A DNA stretch of 64,000 nt from Tagaea sp965279565. GTDB lineage: Bacteria; Pseudomonadota; Alphaproteobacteria; CACIAM-22H2. The stretch's first letter is position 1, and every line of letters starts with the position of its first letter. A model generated the notes under the pieces. It made no database searches. It was not told the origin of the DNA and saw only the letters and a list, made by a program, of their open reading frames with translations. The DNA is taken from assembly GCA_965279565.1 (NCBI GenBank), contig OZ257249.1, positions 2,790,001-2,854,000 of the forward strand, given 5' to 3'. Positions 19,483-27,851 of the stretch are shown in pieces. A program made the position numbers and the translations under genes.

Positions 19483-21123
19483 TCAGGCGTTGAGGTCGAT
19501 GCGGCCGTTGCCGGCGCGCGGACGGACATAGCCGGCCGCGACCGCGGAAGCGGCGCCGTCGGTTTCTTCGCCGTTGTTGCGGCGGTTGGCGAACTGGGCG
19601 CCCATGTCGCGGAAGGCCTGGGCGTTCTCGCGGTTGTCGCCGCGCAGCGAGAAGTTCAGCCCGCCGGAGTCGGCGCGAAGGCCGGCCTCGGAGAGCGCGT
19701 TTTCGAGCTGGCGGGAGTCGTTCTTCAGCAGCTCGAGCGTGTGCTGGCGGTCGGCCGCGAAGGCCGCGCGCAGCGAACCGTCGGCGGCGATATCGAGCTT
19801 GATGTCGATGCGGCCGAGCTCGAGCGGGTTGAGACGGATGCTGATTTGGTCGAGACCGTCAGCCACCGCCTTGCGGATGTGGACTGCGACCTGTTCGTGC
19901 GGCGGCACGAGCGGGGTGCGGGCGACGGGCTTGGGTTCTTCGGTTGCCTGTGCGGCGCGCGCTGAGTCGAGATTCTGCGCGAAGAGGTTCGTCGGCTCGG
20001 TGTTCTTGACCGGGGCCTTGACGTCATCCACTTCGACCGGCGCACGCGCGGCGAGCGTCGTGTCGAGCGAGGCGTTGTCGTTGCTGACGACGGCCTGGAC
20101 CGCGAACGCGGTGACCGGTGCGACCGGCGCGGCAATGGCGGTCGGCTGCGCGATCGTGACGATCAGCTTGCCTTCCTTCGCGTCGGCATCGGCCTTGACC
20201 GCTTCCTTGCCGGCTTCCGCTGCGGGGAGGGCGGCGGTCGCGGCGGCGTTGCGCAGCATGAAGTCGGCATAGTCTTCGGTCGTCGGTTCCGCGTGCTTGG
20301 CGGTTTCGGCGAGTGTGGAAGTGGGGAGGGCGATCTGCGCTGAGGCGGCGGCCTTCGTCTCGGTGGCGGCCTTCACGTCGGCAGCGGTCTTGGCATCGCC
20401 ATCGACGGGCTTCGCGGCGGCGACGGGTGCGGCCTTGGCGGCGGCGGGTGCATCGCCTTCGGCGGCTTCCGCCTCGGCTTCGGGCGCGGCCTGGGTCTCG
20501 ACGACGGGGGCCACCGGTACGGCGACCGGTTCCGGCGTGTCGAGTTTCACGACCACGAGAGCCGCGACGGGCTCGGCCGGCGCGACTTCGGCCGACGCGG
20601 CGAGTGCCACAACGGCTGCATCGGCAACGGCTGCATCGGCAGCGGCCTTTTCTTCGGCAACGGCGGCGGGAACGGGCGCATCGGCGGGGGCGGCCTTCTT
20701 GGCGGCTTCGGCGAGCTTGCTGTCTTCGGCGCTGTCGGCCTGTTCGACCGGCAGGGGCTTTTCGGAAACGCCGGGCTTCTCGGAAGCTTCGGGCTTCTCG
20801 GCGGCCGCTTCCTTCTTCTGCGTGCGCTCGGGGCGGCCCTTGCGTTCGGCACGCTCTGTATGTTCGGCGCGTTCGCTGCCTTCCTTGCGCTCCGCACGAT
20901 CTTCGGCTTCCGGGCGCTCGGGGCGGACCGTCTTGGCGGAATGGTCTTCTTGGCGACGCACGGCATCGGCCGCGCGCTGTGCGGGGCGATCGACGCGCGC
21001 ACGCGCCGACTGGGCGTCGAGAAGATTCGAGAACCGCTTGTCGGAGGATTCCGACGGACGACGGCCTGTCGACGAACCGGACTGTTCGGAGCGGAAGAGT
21101 TGGTCGAGCGCGTTGATTTCCAT
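19483..21123 (-). CDS. fliK: Flagellar hook-length control protein FliK
   Basis: The 546-residue protein is mostly a low-complexity ruler (Ala, Glu, Val, Pro, Lys; about 30-400). A C-terminal Flg_hook domain follows: VHIRKAVADGLDQISIRLNP, LELGRIDIKLDIAADGSLRAAF and ENALSEAGLRADSGGLNFSLRG. FliK measures hook length and switches export substrate. The start at 21123 (MEINALDQLF) is preferred because it falls 29 bases after the predicted sigma-54 start site; longer readings would cross that promoter. flgD follows after 24 bases. Confidence 0.93.
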   Translation of the reverse strand: MEINALDQLFRSEQSGSSTGRRPSESSDKRFSNLLDAQSARARVDRPAQRAADAVRRQEDHSAKTVRPERPEAEDRAERKEGSERAEHTERAERKGRPERTQKKEAAAEKPEASEKPGVSEKPLPVEQADSAEDSKLAEAAKKAAPADAPVPAAVAEEKAAADAAVADAAVVALAASAEVAPAEPVAALVVVKLDTPEPVAVPVAPVVETQAAPEAEAEAAEGDAPAAAKAAPVAAAKPVDGDAKTAADVKAATETKAAASAQIALPTSTLAETAKHAEPTTEDYADFMLRNAAATAALPAAEAGKEAVKADADAKEGKLIVTIAQPTAIAAPVAPVTAFAVQAVVSNDNASLDTTLAARAPVEVDDVKAPVKNTEPTNLFAQNLDSARAAQATEEPKPVARTPLVPPHEQVAVHIRKAVADGLDQISIRLNPLELGRIDIKLDIAADGSLRAAFAADRQHTLELLKNDSRQLENALSEAGLRADSGGLNFSLRGDNRENAQAFRDMGAQFANRRNNGEETDGAASAVAAGYVRPRAGNGRIDLNA

Positions 21124-21162
21124 TGTCGGGACTCGTTCTTCGAGTGAAGTCCCGTGGATATC

Positions 21163-21178
21163 AGCAAGGTCGGGGCCA
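21163..21178 (-). promoter_or_regulatory. Sigma-54 promoter of fliK-flgD
   Basis: On the minus strand TGGCCCCGACCTTGCT matches the -24/-12 consensus TGGCAC-N5-TTGCA, with GG and GC at the exact spacing. Transcription should start near 21152, about 29 bases before the fliK ATG. FlbD-like boxes lie 62-95 bases further upstream. Confidence 0.85.
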
Positions 21179-21239
21179 CTCCCCAAGCCATTGATCTAGC
21201 TTAATTCAGCGCTTCAAAACCTTCGGCAAAATCTCCTGT

Positions 21240-21272
21240 CGGCAGATTTCACCCGGCAGGATTTTCCCGGCA
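21240..21272. promoter_or_regulatory. Tandem FlbD-like boxes upstream of fliK
   Basis: CGGCAGATTTCACCCGG and CCGGCAGGATTTTCCCGG are two adjacent copies of the box shared by the late flagellar promoters. They overlap the last codons and stop of the convergently read-through TPR/GT41 gene, so the regulatory site also encodes its C-terminal residues. Confidence 0.65.
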
Positions 21273-23414
21273 CCATGCCGACCAGACGTCTCGAAGTGCG
21301 GCGGCAAGCGCCTGTGCGACCGCGGTCGGATCGCCGACCGGCGAACGGCGCATGCGCTCGCGCAGCGACGCCCTATATGTCGCGAGAGCCTGGCGATCGC
21401 CTGCAAGTTCGACCGCGCGGCTTACATAGGTCCCGATCGTGCCGGCGACGAGTTCGGGGCAGCCGATGCGGCCGATCAGCGACGCGGCGACCCGTCCGGC
21501 CGATGTCGTGCCGCGCAAGGCGACGACCGGAACGCCCATTGCCAGCGCCTCGCATGTCGTCGTCACGCCGTTGTACGGGAACGGATCGAGGGCGATGTCG
21601 ATCATGCCATAGAGTGCCAGATGGCCGCGCGGGTCGGGTACGCGGACGAGGGCTTCGATGCGCGAAGGATCGACGCCGCGTGCGGCGAAAGCGGCATGCA
21701 TCGCGTCGCGCGCGGCGGGATCGGCCATCGCCTTGTTCTTGAGGACGAGCCGCGCGTCCGGCACGCGACGCAGGATCTCTGCCCAAGCGGCCAGGCATTC
21801 GGGCGAATGCTTCGGCCAGTTGTTGAACGACCCGAAGACGATGCCGGCCCCGCCGCGCGACGCCACGTCGGGCGCGCCATCGAGCAGGCGATAGGCGTGG
21901 AAGCCCGACGCCAGGCGAAGCGGACGTTCGCTTTGCGCATCGTATGTCTCTTCTTCCGGCGGATCGACCACCGCATCCGTGATGCGCCAGTCGATCGCGT
22001 CGACGCCGGTGATTTCGGGATAGCCGAGCCAGCTCGCCTGCACAGGGGCCGCGCGATGCGCGAAGATGCCGAGCCGGCTGCCGGCCGTATGGCCGGCAAG
22101 ATCGATTAGGATGTCGATCCGCGCGGCGCGGATCGCTTCGGCGAGGTCGGCATCGCCGACGCCGACGGTGGGATGCCAGCCTTCGACCGACGCGCGGATG
22201 CGCGCGGAGATCGGGTCTTCCGCCGAAACTTCGGCGAATGCGTGGAACTCGATCGAGGTCCTGTCGATGGCTTCGAGGACAGGCAGCAGGAACCACGCGA
22301 CCGAGTGCGAGCGCAGGTCCGGCGACACCAGGCCGACACGCAGGCGCTTGGCGACGTCGCGCGGGTTGGCGAACTTGCCGGACGACGCGGCCAATCCACG
22401 CGGGGCGTGCGCGCGCGCCCATTCGCGCGCGGCCTGGCACATTGAAGCCCGCGTCGTCGTCGGCAGGAAATTGAGCGCGTAGAGCGCGTTCGAGCCTGCG
22501 CGCGGATCGTCCGCGTTCGCGCGCCAGAGATCGACAGCGGCGCCGACTTCGCCGGCATCGAACAGGCAGGCGGCGAGGTTCGTGCGTGCGGCCGTGTCGT
22601 CCGGCGCAATCGCCAGCGCCCGCCTGCAGCATTCGGCGGCTTCTCCAAGCATGCCTTCTTCGGACAGCACGGCGGCTAGGTTCGCAAGTGTCGTCGCGTT
22701 GCCGGGATCGCACGACACCGCGCGCCTCAGCGCTTCGACGGCGCCGCGCGTGTCGCCGGTGGCGCGTCGCGCGTTGCCGAGATTGGCGACGAGCGGGCCC
22801 CACGCGGCACCGGCGGCCGCGCGCTCGAGCACGGCAAGCGCCTCGCCGGCCGATCCGGTATCGAGCAGGGCGGCACCCAGCCCGTTCAGCGTCGGCAGGT
22901 CGTCGGGCAGCTGCCGGGCGGCCCGGCGATAGGCGGGCAGGGCACCGGCCGCGTCGCCGCGTGCATGCCGGGCAAGTGCGAGCCCGCGGAAGGCGGCGCC
23001 GTCGTCCGGGTTCGCGGCGGCGAGTGCGGCGTACTCGATCTCGGCGCGCGCGTTGTCGCCCGCGGCAAGGCACGCGCCTGCAAGCAGCGGGCGGATCTGC
23101 GGGGCGATTGCGGGCACGAGCCGGCCGGCCATGTCGAACGCGGCGATCGCGGCGGCGTTGTCGCCGAGTGCCGCTTCGACGAGACCGAGATTTGCGTAAT
23201 AGGCGCCGACGGTCGGGGCAATCGTGATCGCCCGGCGGATCAGCTCGCGCCCTTCAGCCGAGCGGTTCTGCTGATGGCGAAGGACGCCCAGAAGGTGCAG
23301 CGCTTCGCAATCCTGCGGTTGTCCCGCGAGATGCCCGGCGTAGCCAAGCTCGGCCTGTTCGAGGCGACCGGCCTGATGGTGGGCGAGCGCCTGCTGGAGC
23401 TGGGAATCGGCCAT
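21249..23414 (-). CDS. TPR/SPINDLY-type GT41 glycosyltransferase
   Basis: This 721-residue protein has about ten TPR repeats (1-330) and then a bacterial O-GlcNAc-transferase-like (GT41) catalytic region. Catalytic-domain marks are LRVGLVSPDLRSHSVAWFL, IDILIDLAGHTAGSRLGIFAHR, WLGYPEITG, FGSFNNWPKHSPE and PFPYNGVTTTCEALAMGVPVV. Such enzymes add a sugar to Ser/Thr or Asn of proteins; Caulobacter FlbA is a relative tied to flagellin. It is encoded upstream of fliK in the same direction and divergent from a flaF paralog. Flagellin as target is inferred from context. Confidence 0.85.
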   Translation of the reverse strand: MADSQLQQALAHHQAGRLEQAELGYAGHLAGQPQDCEALHLLGVLRHQQNRSAEGRELIRRAITIAPTVGAYYANLGLVEAALGDNAAAIAAFDMAGRLVPAIAPQIRPLLAGACLAAGDNARAEIEYAALAAANPDDGAAFRGLALARHARGDAAGALPAYRRAARQLPDDLPTLNGLGAALLDTGSAGEALAVLERAAAGAAWGPLVANLGNARRATGDTRGAVEALRRAVSCDPGNATTLANLAAVLSEEGMLGEAAECCRRALAIAPDDTAARTNLAACLFDAGEVGAAVDLWRANADDPRAGSNALYALNFLPTTTRASMCQAAREWARAHAPRGLAASSGKFANPRDVAKRLRVGLVSPDLRSHSVAWFLLPVLEAIDRTSIEFHAFAEVSAEDPISARIRASVEGWHPTVGVGDADLAEAIRAARIDILIDLAGHTAGSRLGIFAHRAAPVQASWLGYPEITGVDAIDWRITDAVVDPPEEETYDAQSERPLRLASGFHAYRLLDGAPDVASRGGAGIVFGSFNNWPKHSPECLAAWAEILRRVPDARLVLKNKAMADPAARDAMHAAFAARGVDPSRIEALVRVPDPRGHLALYGMIDIALDPFPYNGVTTTCEALAMGVPVVALRGTTSAGRVAASLIGRIGCPELVAGTIGTYVSRAVELAGDRQALATYRASLRERMRRSPVGDPTAVAQALAAALRDVWSAWCRENPAG

Positions 23415-23575
23415 TTCGATCCGAGCTTAACGCCCCGGGGTTCGTTCGCGAATTGCGGCGTGCAAGCGGATATGGACTGGATTAAACTATCCGTTAATAA
23501 TTCGGCGCATAGTGTTTGCGACGATTCGCGCAAGCCCGCGCCGGCGACGGGCCCGGTTTCCCCGAGGGAGCAGTT

Positions 23576-24007
23576 ATGAGCGGTTATCAAGCCTACGGTC
23601 GGGCGCAGAACACGACGGAAAGCCCGCGTTCCACGGAATACCGGCTTCTTGCGCAGGTCTGCGGCGCGCTGACCCGGGCCCGCGACGGCAAACGCGGCAC
23701 CTCCGAATTCGTCGATGCGCTGCTGTGGAACAAGAAGGTGTGGGACGCCTTCATCATCGATCTGTCCAGCGAAGGCAACCAGCTTCCGAAAGAGTTGCGG
23801 GCGCAGATCATCGGTCTGGGCCTCTGGGTTGGTCGCGAGACGATCCAGGTGCTCGACGGCACCGGCGACATCGACGCACTGATCAACGTCAACCGGACGA
23901 TCATGGAAGGTCTCGCACCCCAGCCGAGTGCGGCCGGTGCGCGTCCTGCCCCGGCCCCCGCACCGGGTGCCAAGCCGGTCGGGTCGGGCCTTTCCGTCTC
24001 GGGCTGA
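23576..24007 (+). CDS. flaF: FlaF-family flagellar regulator, paralog near flgK
   Basis: The 143-residue protein matches FlaF: EYRLLAQVCGALTRARD, LLWNKKVWDAFIIDLSSEGNQLPKELR, and INVNRTIMEGL. FlaF is needed for flagellin translation or secretion in Caulobacter and works with FlbT. A second copy (36827-37201) lies beside flagellin. This one has a Pro/Ala-rich tail of about 35 residues that the other lacks. ATG follows GAGGGAGCAGTT. The 161 bases upstream separate it from the divergent GT41 gene and hold no gene. Confidence 0.85.
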   Translation: MSGYQAYGRAQNTTESPRSTEYRLLAQVCGALTRARDGKRGTSEFVDALLWNKKVWDAFIIDLSSEGNQLPKELRAQIIGLGLWVGRETIQVLDGTGDIDALINVNRTIMEGLAPQPSAAGARPAPAPAPGAKPVGSGLSVSG

Positions 24008-24076
24008 TCGCCCGCCATTTCCCGCGTTCAGAGGCCGCCGTCGCATCCGCGCCGGCGGCCTTTTCGTTTCCGGCAG

Positions 24077-24115
24077 CCGGCAATTTCTGCCGGGTCGAAC
24101 ATGCCGGGAAGGGCA
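24077..24115. promoter_or_regulatory. FlbD-like boxes upstream of flgK
   Basis: CCGGCAATTTCTGCCGGG (24077-24094) is the cleanest palindrome of the family, and a weaker half copy ATGCCGGGAAGGGCA follows. They lie about 100 bases before the sigma-54 promoter at 24190, with an AT-rich stretch between that could bend. Confidence 0.7.
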
Positions 24116-24189
24116 TTTCGGTCACGCGGCCGTCCGGCCTACATATGAAATATTAATTCAATATCAGATAGTTGATTGACCTCCGCCCG

Positions 24190-24205
24190 TGGCACAGCGG
24201 TTGCG
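24190..24205 (+). promoter_or_regulatory. Sigma-54 promoter of flgK-flgL
   Basis: TGGCACAGCGGTTGCG has a perfect TGGCAC -24 element and TTGC -12 element with correct spacing. The predicted start near 24217 lies about 43 bases before the flgK ATG. Confidence 0.92.
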
Positions 24206-24259
24206 AATGTCATCCGGAACGGGATCGAATCGTATCGGGACCGAACCGGAGCCAAACAG

Positions 24260-26254
24260 ATGTCGTTGTCCGCCGCACTCAACTCCTCGCTCAGCTCTCT
24301 GCTCACCCTGCAGCAGCAGACGCGCCTGGTTTCGGCGAACGTCGCGAACGCGCAGTCGCCGGAGTACACGCGCAAGATCGCCAACCTGACGACCCCGGCG
24401 ATCGGCGGCCTTCCGACCGGCGTGAACATCGCCTCGATCACCCGCACGGTGAACATCACGCTGCAGAACGACCTGCTCGGCCGCACGTCGGACTCTGCGG
24501 CGGACGCGGTCAAGGCAACCTATCTCGAGCGCATCGGCAACCTTCTCGACGTCGACCAGGACAAGCCGGCGCTTTCCGAGCGGCTGCAGGCCTTCCAGCA
24601 GGCCTGGACGGACTTCGAAGCGAGCCCGGAAAACGCGAACCTGTCGCGCAACATCGTCATCCAGGGCCAGCAGCTGGCCACCGCGATCAACCAGCTTTCC
24701 TCGACCCCGCCGCAGATCGACAGCCAGATTCTCGCCGACATCGGCGCGAACCTGACGACGATGAACAACCTGATCAACCAGGCGTACTCGATCAATACGC
24801 AGCTGATCAGCCAGTCCTCGACCGGCCAGCCGGTCGGCGACCTGCAGGACCAGATGGACTCGATCGTGCGCCAGATGGCGAAGATCTCGAAGGTCCAGAT
24901 CCTCGGGACGGGCACGGCGGCGATCCAGATCATCACGTCGGGCGGCCAGACGCTGGTTGCCGGCAACGTGCCTCCGCAGTTCAGCTTCAATGCCACGACC
25001 AACCAGGTCCAGGTCACGACGAACGGCGTCTCGACTGCCGTGCAGTCGACGGCCTTCCAGTCCGGCCAGCTCGACGCGCTGCTCAAGCTGCGCGCCGGCT
25101 ACGCCGACAGCACGACCTTCTCGCAGACCGTCATGACGTCGTCGGTCTCGGCGGACGGCATGCTGCGCAAGTTCGTCAACCAGCTCGACCAGATCGCCAA
25201 CCAGGTCGCCTCGGTCGTCAACAACGCCTACAACACCAGCAACTCGTTCGGCACCGAGCTTGCCGCCAATTTCTTCACCTTCTCGACGCTGGCTCTCCCG
25301 CCGGCGACGACGGTCGCGACCGCAATCACGAACGGCACCGCGACGGCAGCCACGACCGGCGGCACCCTGACGGACGGTGCGGCCGCCTTCGCGGCGATGG
25401 CGCCGACGCCGACGCTCTACTACCGCGTCTCGATCACGGCAGGGCAGGGCGTGGGTTCGTCGGCGATCATCACGGCGAACACCGCGACGACGATCACCGC
25501 CCCCGGCCTCGCGCCGACCGACGCCACCAGCCGCTACGAGATCCAGTCCGTCACCGGTCCGCTGATGACCGGCACGACGACGGCATCGACCACGACGACT
25601 CTGACGGACGCGAACAATACCTGGACCGTCAACCAGTTCGCGCCGACGGCGTCGGGCGTGGCCTACCAGGTGCGCATCCTGACGGGTACGGGTGCCGGCC
25701 AGGTCGGCCGCATCGCCAGCAACACCGCCAACCAGCTGACGCTGACGCCGGGCTTCACGACCGCTCCGGGCGTGGGCAGCACCTACATCATCGAGCCGGC
25801 GCTGGGGAACCTGCCGACCGTCTCGTCGATGCTCCAGGTCAACCCAAGCCTCACGGGCGGCACCACGAGCGTGATGCGCTCGTCGGCCTCGAACGTGACG
25901 CAGGCGCTGAGCCTGACCGTGAACGGCGCCTTCGATCCGATCCCGCTCGCCGCCGCGTCGGCCGCCTCGCTCAACAACACGGGCATCATCTCGGGCACGC
26001 TGACGATCGCCAACACGATGGCGTCGGTCGTCTCGTACACCGCCCAGAGCGTCGCCACCGCGGACAAGAACTCCGCCGACAGCGACCGGCTCCGCCACCA
26101 GACCGACCAGACCTTCCGCAACGCGGTCGGCGTGTCGGTCGACACGGAAATGTCGCAGCTCGTCGTGCTGCAGAATGCCTATCAGGCATCGGCGCAGGTC
26201 CTCCAGACCGTGCGGTCGATGTTTGACACACTGATCAACCTGGGAAGGAACTAA
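24260..26254 (+). CDS. flgK: Hook-filament junction protein FlgK (HAP1)
   Basis: The 664-residue FlgK joins hook to filament. The N-terminus (LVSANVANAQSPEYTRKIA) and C-terminus (LVVLQNAYQASAQVLQTVRSMFDTLINLG) are the conserved coiled-coil ends of axial proteins. Between about residues 360 and 520 lie two beta repeats that look foreign: GGTLTDGAAAFAAM with YYRVSITAGQGVGSS, and TTTLTDANNTWTV with YQVRILTGTGAGQVGRI. The pattern is common in phage-tail proteins. flgL starts three bases after the stop. The start at 24260 fits the sigma-54 promoter; a longer reading would begin before it. Confidence 0.95.
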   Translation: MSLSAALNSSLSSLLTLQQQTRLVSANVANAQSPEYTRKIANLTTPAIGGLPTGVNIASITRTVNITLQNDLLGRTSDSAADAVKATYLERIGNLLDVDQDKPALSERLQAFQQAWTDFEASPENANLSRNIVIQGQQLATAINQLSSTPPQIDSQILADIGANLTTMNNLINQAYSINTQLISQSSTGQPVGDLQDQMDSIVRQMAKISKVQILGTGTAAIQIITSGGQTLVAGNVPPQFSFNATTNQVQVTTNGVSTAVQSTAFQSGQLDALLKLRAGYADSTTFSQTVMTSSVSADGMLRKFVNQLDQIANQVASVVNNAYNTSNSFGTELAANFFTFSTLALPPATTVATAITNGTATAATTGGTLTDGAAAFAAMAPTPTLYYRVSITAGQGVGSSAIITANTATTITAPGLAPTDATSRYEIQSVTGPLMTGTTTASTTTTLTDANNTWTVNQFAPTASGVAYQVRILTGTGAGQVGRIASNTANQLTLTPGFTTAPGVGSTYIIEPALGNLPTVSSMLQVNPSLTGGTTSVMRSSASNVTQALSLTVNGAFDPIPLAAASAASLNNTGIISGTLTIANTMASVVSYTAQSVATADKNSADSDRLRHQTDQTFRNAVGVSVDTEMSQLVVLQNAYQASAQVLQTVRSMFDTLINLGRN

Positions 26255-26257
26255 GCC

Positions 26258-27649
26258 ATGGCCGGTTCCGTTAGCGCCGTCGCGAACTACGCGCAGCTTC
26301 TCGACATCCAGCGCTCGCTGTTCGGACAGCAGCGCGAGCTTTTCGGGCTGCAGCAGGAACTCTCGACGGGCCGTCGCCGCGACGGTCTGGTCGGCATCGC
26401 GGCGGTGGGCCTGCAGCAGCAGGGTCTCGCCTCGGACGCGATCCGCATCCAGCAGTACAAGCAGACGTCGGTGCAGTCGAACATCTACCTGCGCGCGATC
26501 GACTCCGCGACGTACCGCACCGACCTCTATGCCAAGTCGCTCGACGGTCTCAACACCATCGCCAAGGACATGAAGGCCGAGCTGATCAAGACGAAGAGCC
26601 TCGGGCCGCAGGCCTATGCGGCGCAGTACGGCCTCGTCAACGGCGCGCTCAACCGCATCGAATCGATCCTCAGCCAGACCGACGGCCAGCGCAACCTGTT
26701 CGCCGGCTCGGCCTACGCGACGCGCCCCGTCGTGGCGATCGCCAATCTCGACGCTTCGCCACCAAGCGTGCTGCCGGCCTTCGCCGGCTTCACGGGCGCG
26801 CCCGGCAACGGCCCGCCGCGCGGCGACTTCGCCGCCAACGCGGCCGGCACGACGACGACCGTCGTGACCGCGACCACGTTCCCGGCCGCCGCCGTTGGCC
26901 AGAACATTCGCTTCACGAGCGGTGCGAACCAGAACTTCCAGGCGCAGATCACCTCGGTCCTGCCCGCGGGCACGCTGACCTTCTCGCCGGCCGCACCCGC
27001 CGCGACGGCCGCTGCCGACAGCTTTGCCGTGCCGTACATGGCGGTGCAGACGAGCAATGCCCTGCCGGTGACGCTCCAGTTCCGTTCCGACAGTGCCACG
27101 GTCGCCACCGACGTGGCGCCGGGCTACATCTCGGCTTCGCTGCGCACGACGCTGACGACGACGGCCGGCGAATCGATCAACGCCAAGCCGACCGTGTTCA
27201 TCGACGACCAGCTCAAGCTCGATTACGGCATCACGGCTGCCGACCCGGCGCTGCAGAACCTGATCAACGGCCTGCGCAACTACAAGCTTGCGCTTGGTCA
27301 GGCGATCAACTTCAACGCCGCGATCGTGCCGCCGGCCGTCCAGCAGGACATCAGCCGCGTCAACGCGTCGATCCCGTATCTCGACCAGGCCGAGGCGCAG
27401 ATCAACAAGGCGCTGCTCGACGTGGCGGCGCTGGAAGGCGTCAACGGCGGCCGGCAGAACCAGCTCGTCCAGATCCGCAACAAGCATCTCGACGTCATCA
27501 ATGCCTCGGACGTCGGCGCCACGAAGATCGAGTCCGTGGACATCGGCGAGGTATCGACCCGCATCAAGGGTATCCAGACCTCGCTGGAAGCCAGCTACAT
27601 CACCACGCGGCAGATCCTCGACCTGTCGCTCGTCAAGTACATGCGCTGA
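26258..27649 (+). CDS. flgL: Hook-filament junction protein FlgL (HAP3)
   Basis: The 463-residue FlgL is larger than the usual 300 or so residues. The N-terminal helix region (LDIQRSLFGQQRELFGLQQELSTGRR, ALNRIESILSQTDGQRNLFAGSAY) and the C-terminal helix (GIQTSLEASYITTRQILDLSLVKYMR) are typical. Residues about 170-270 hold an inserted beta region (VGQNIRFTSGANQNFQAQI) like the repeats in FlgK next door. It is the second gene of the flgK-flgL operon and is closed by a hairpin terminator. Confidence 0.93.
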   Translation: MAGSVSAVANYAQLLDIQRSLFGQQRELFGLQQELSTGRRRDGLVGIAAVGLQQQGLASDAIRIQQYKQTSVQSNIYLRAIDSATYRTDLYAKSLDGLNTIAKDMKAELIKTKSLGPQAYAAQYGLVNGALNRIESILSQTDGQRNLFAGSAYATRPVVAIANLDASPPSVLPAFAGFTGAPGNGPPRGDFAANAAGTTTTVVTATTFPAAAVGQNIRFTSGANQNFQAQITSVLPAGTLTFSPAAPAATAAADSFAVPYMAVQTSNALPVTLQFRSDSATVATDVAPGYISASLRTTLTTTAGESINAKPTVFIDDQLKLDYGITAADPALQNLINGLRNYKLALGQAINFNAAIVPPAVQQDISRVNASIPYLDQAEAQINKALLDVAALEGVNGGRQNQLVQIRNKHLDVINASDVGATKIESVDIGEVSTRIKGIQTSLEASYITTRQILDLSLVKYMR

Positions 27650-27657
27650 TCAAACGC

Positions 27658-27693
27658 GGGCGCTGAACAAGAAGACGTTCAGCGCCCTTTTTT
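27658..27693 (+). terminator. Rho-independent terminator of flgK-flgL
   Basis: GGGCGCTGAAC and GTTCAGCGCCC form a perfect 11-pair stem around AAGAAGAC, followed by TTTTTT. Confidence 0.92.
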
Positions 27694-27701
27694 GTGCTCG
27701 T

Positions 27702-27824
27702 AAATACAACTGTAAGTATAAAATACACACACCGAAATTGAAGTGAAGTGGGAGCAAGTCAGCCAAAGATCGCATCCTGAAATACAATCATAAGTACAAA
27801 ATACACACTGAACAAGAATGTTCA
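27702..27824 (+). repeat. Paired 29-base direct repeats and inverted repeat in the flgE1 leader
   Basis: Two AT-rich 29-base units at 27702-27730 and 27780-27808 agree at 25 positions, and all four differences are transitions. Each unit contains AAATACAA, TAAGTA and AAAATACACAC. Their starts are 78 bases apart. An inverted repeat TGAAC-N6-GTTCA (27809-27824) follows the second unit and resembles the flgL terminator hairpin. No sigma-54 promoter or FlbD-like box is seen before this hook gene, so the repeats may be binding sites of another regulator. Confidence 0.7.
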
Positions 27825-27851
27825 GAACCTGCAACAAGGAGTACCGAAGCC

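Noticed and set aside
23482..23497. TTAA-N8-TTAA upstream of the second flaF, resembling a CtrA box
   Set aside because: The CtrA consensus needs a 7-base spacer. With 8 bases and no further match the evidence is too weak.
24164..27487. 1107-codon open frame antisense to flgK and flgL
   Set aside because: The sense genes are well supported. The antisense product is Arg/Val/Asp-rich with no recognisable domain.
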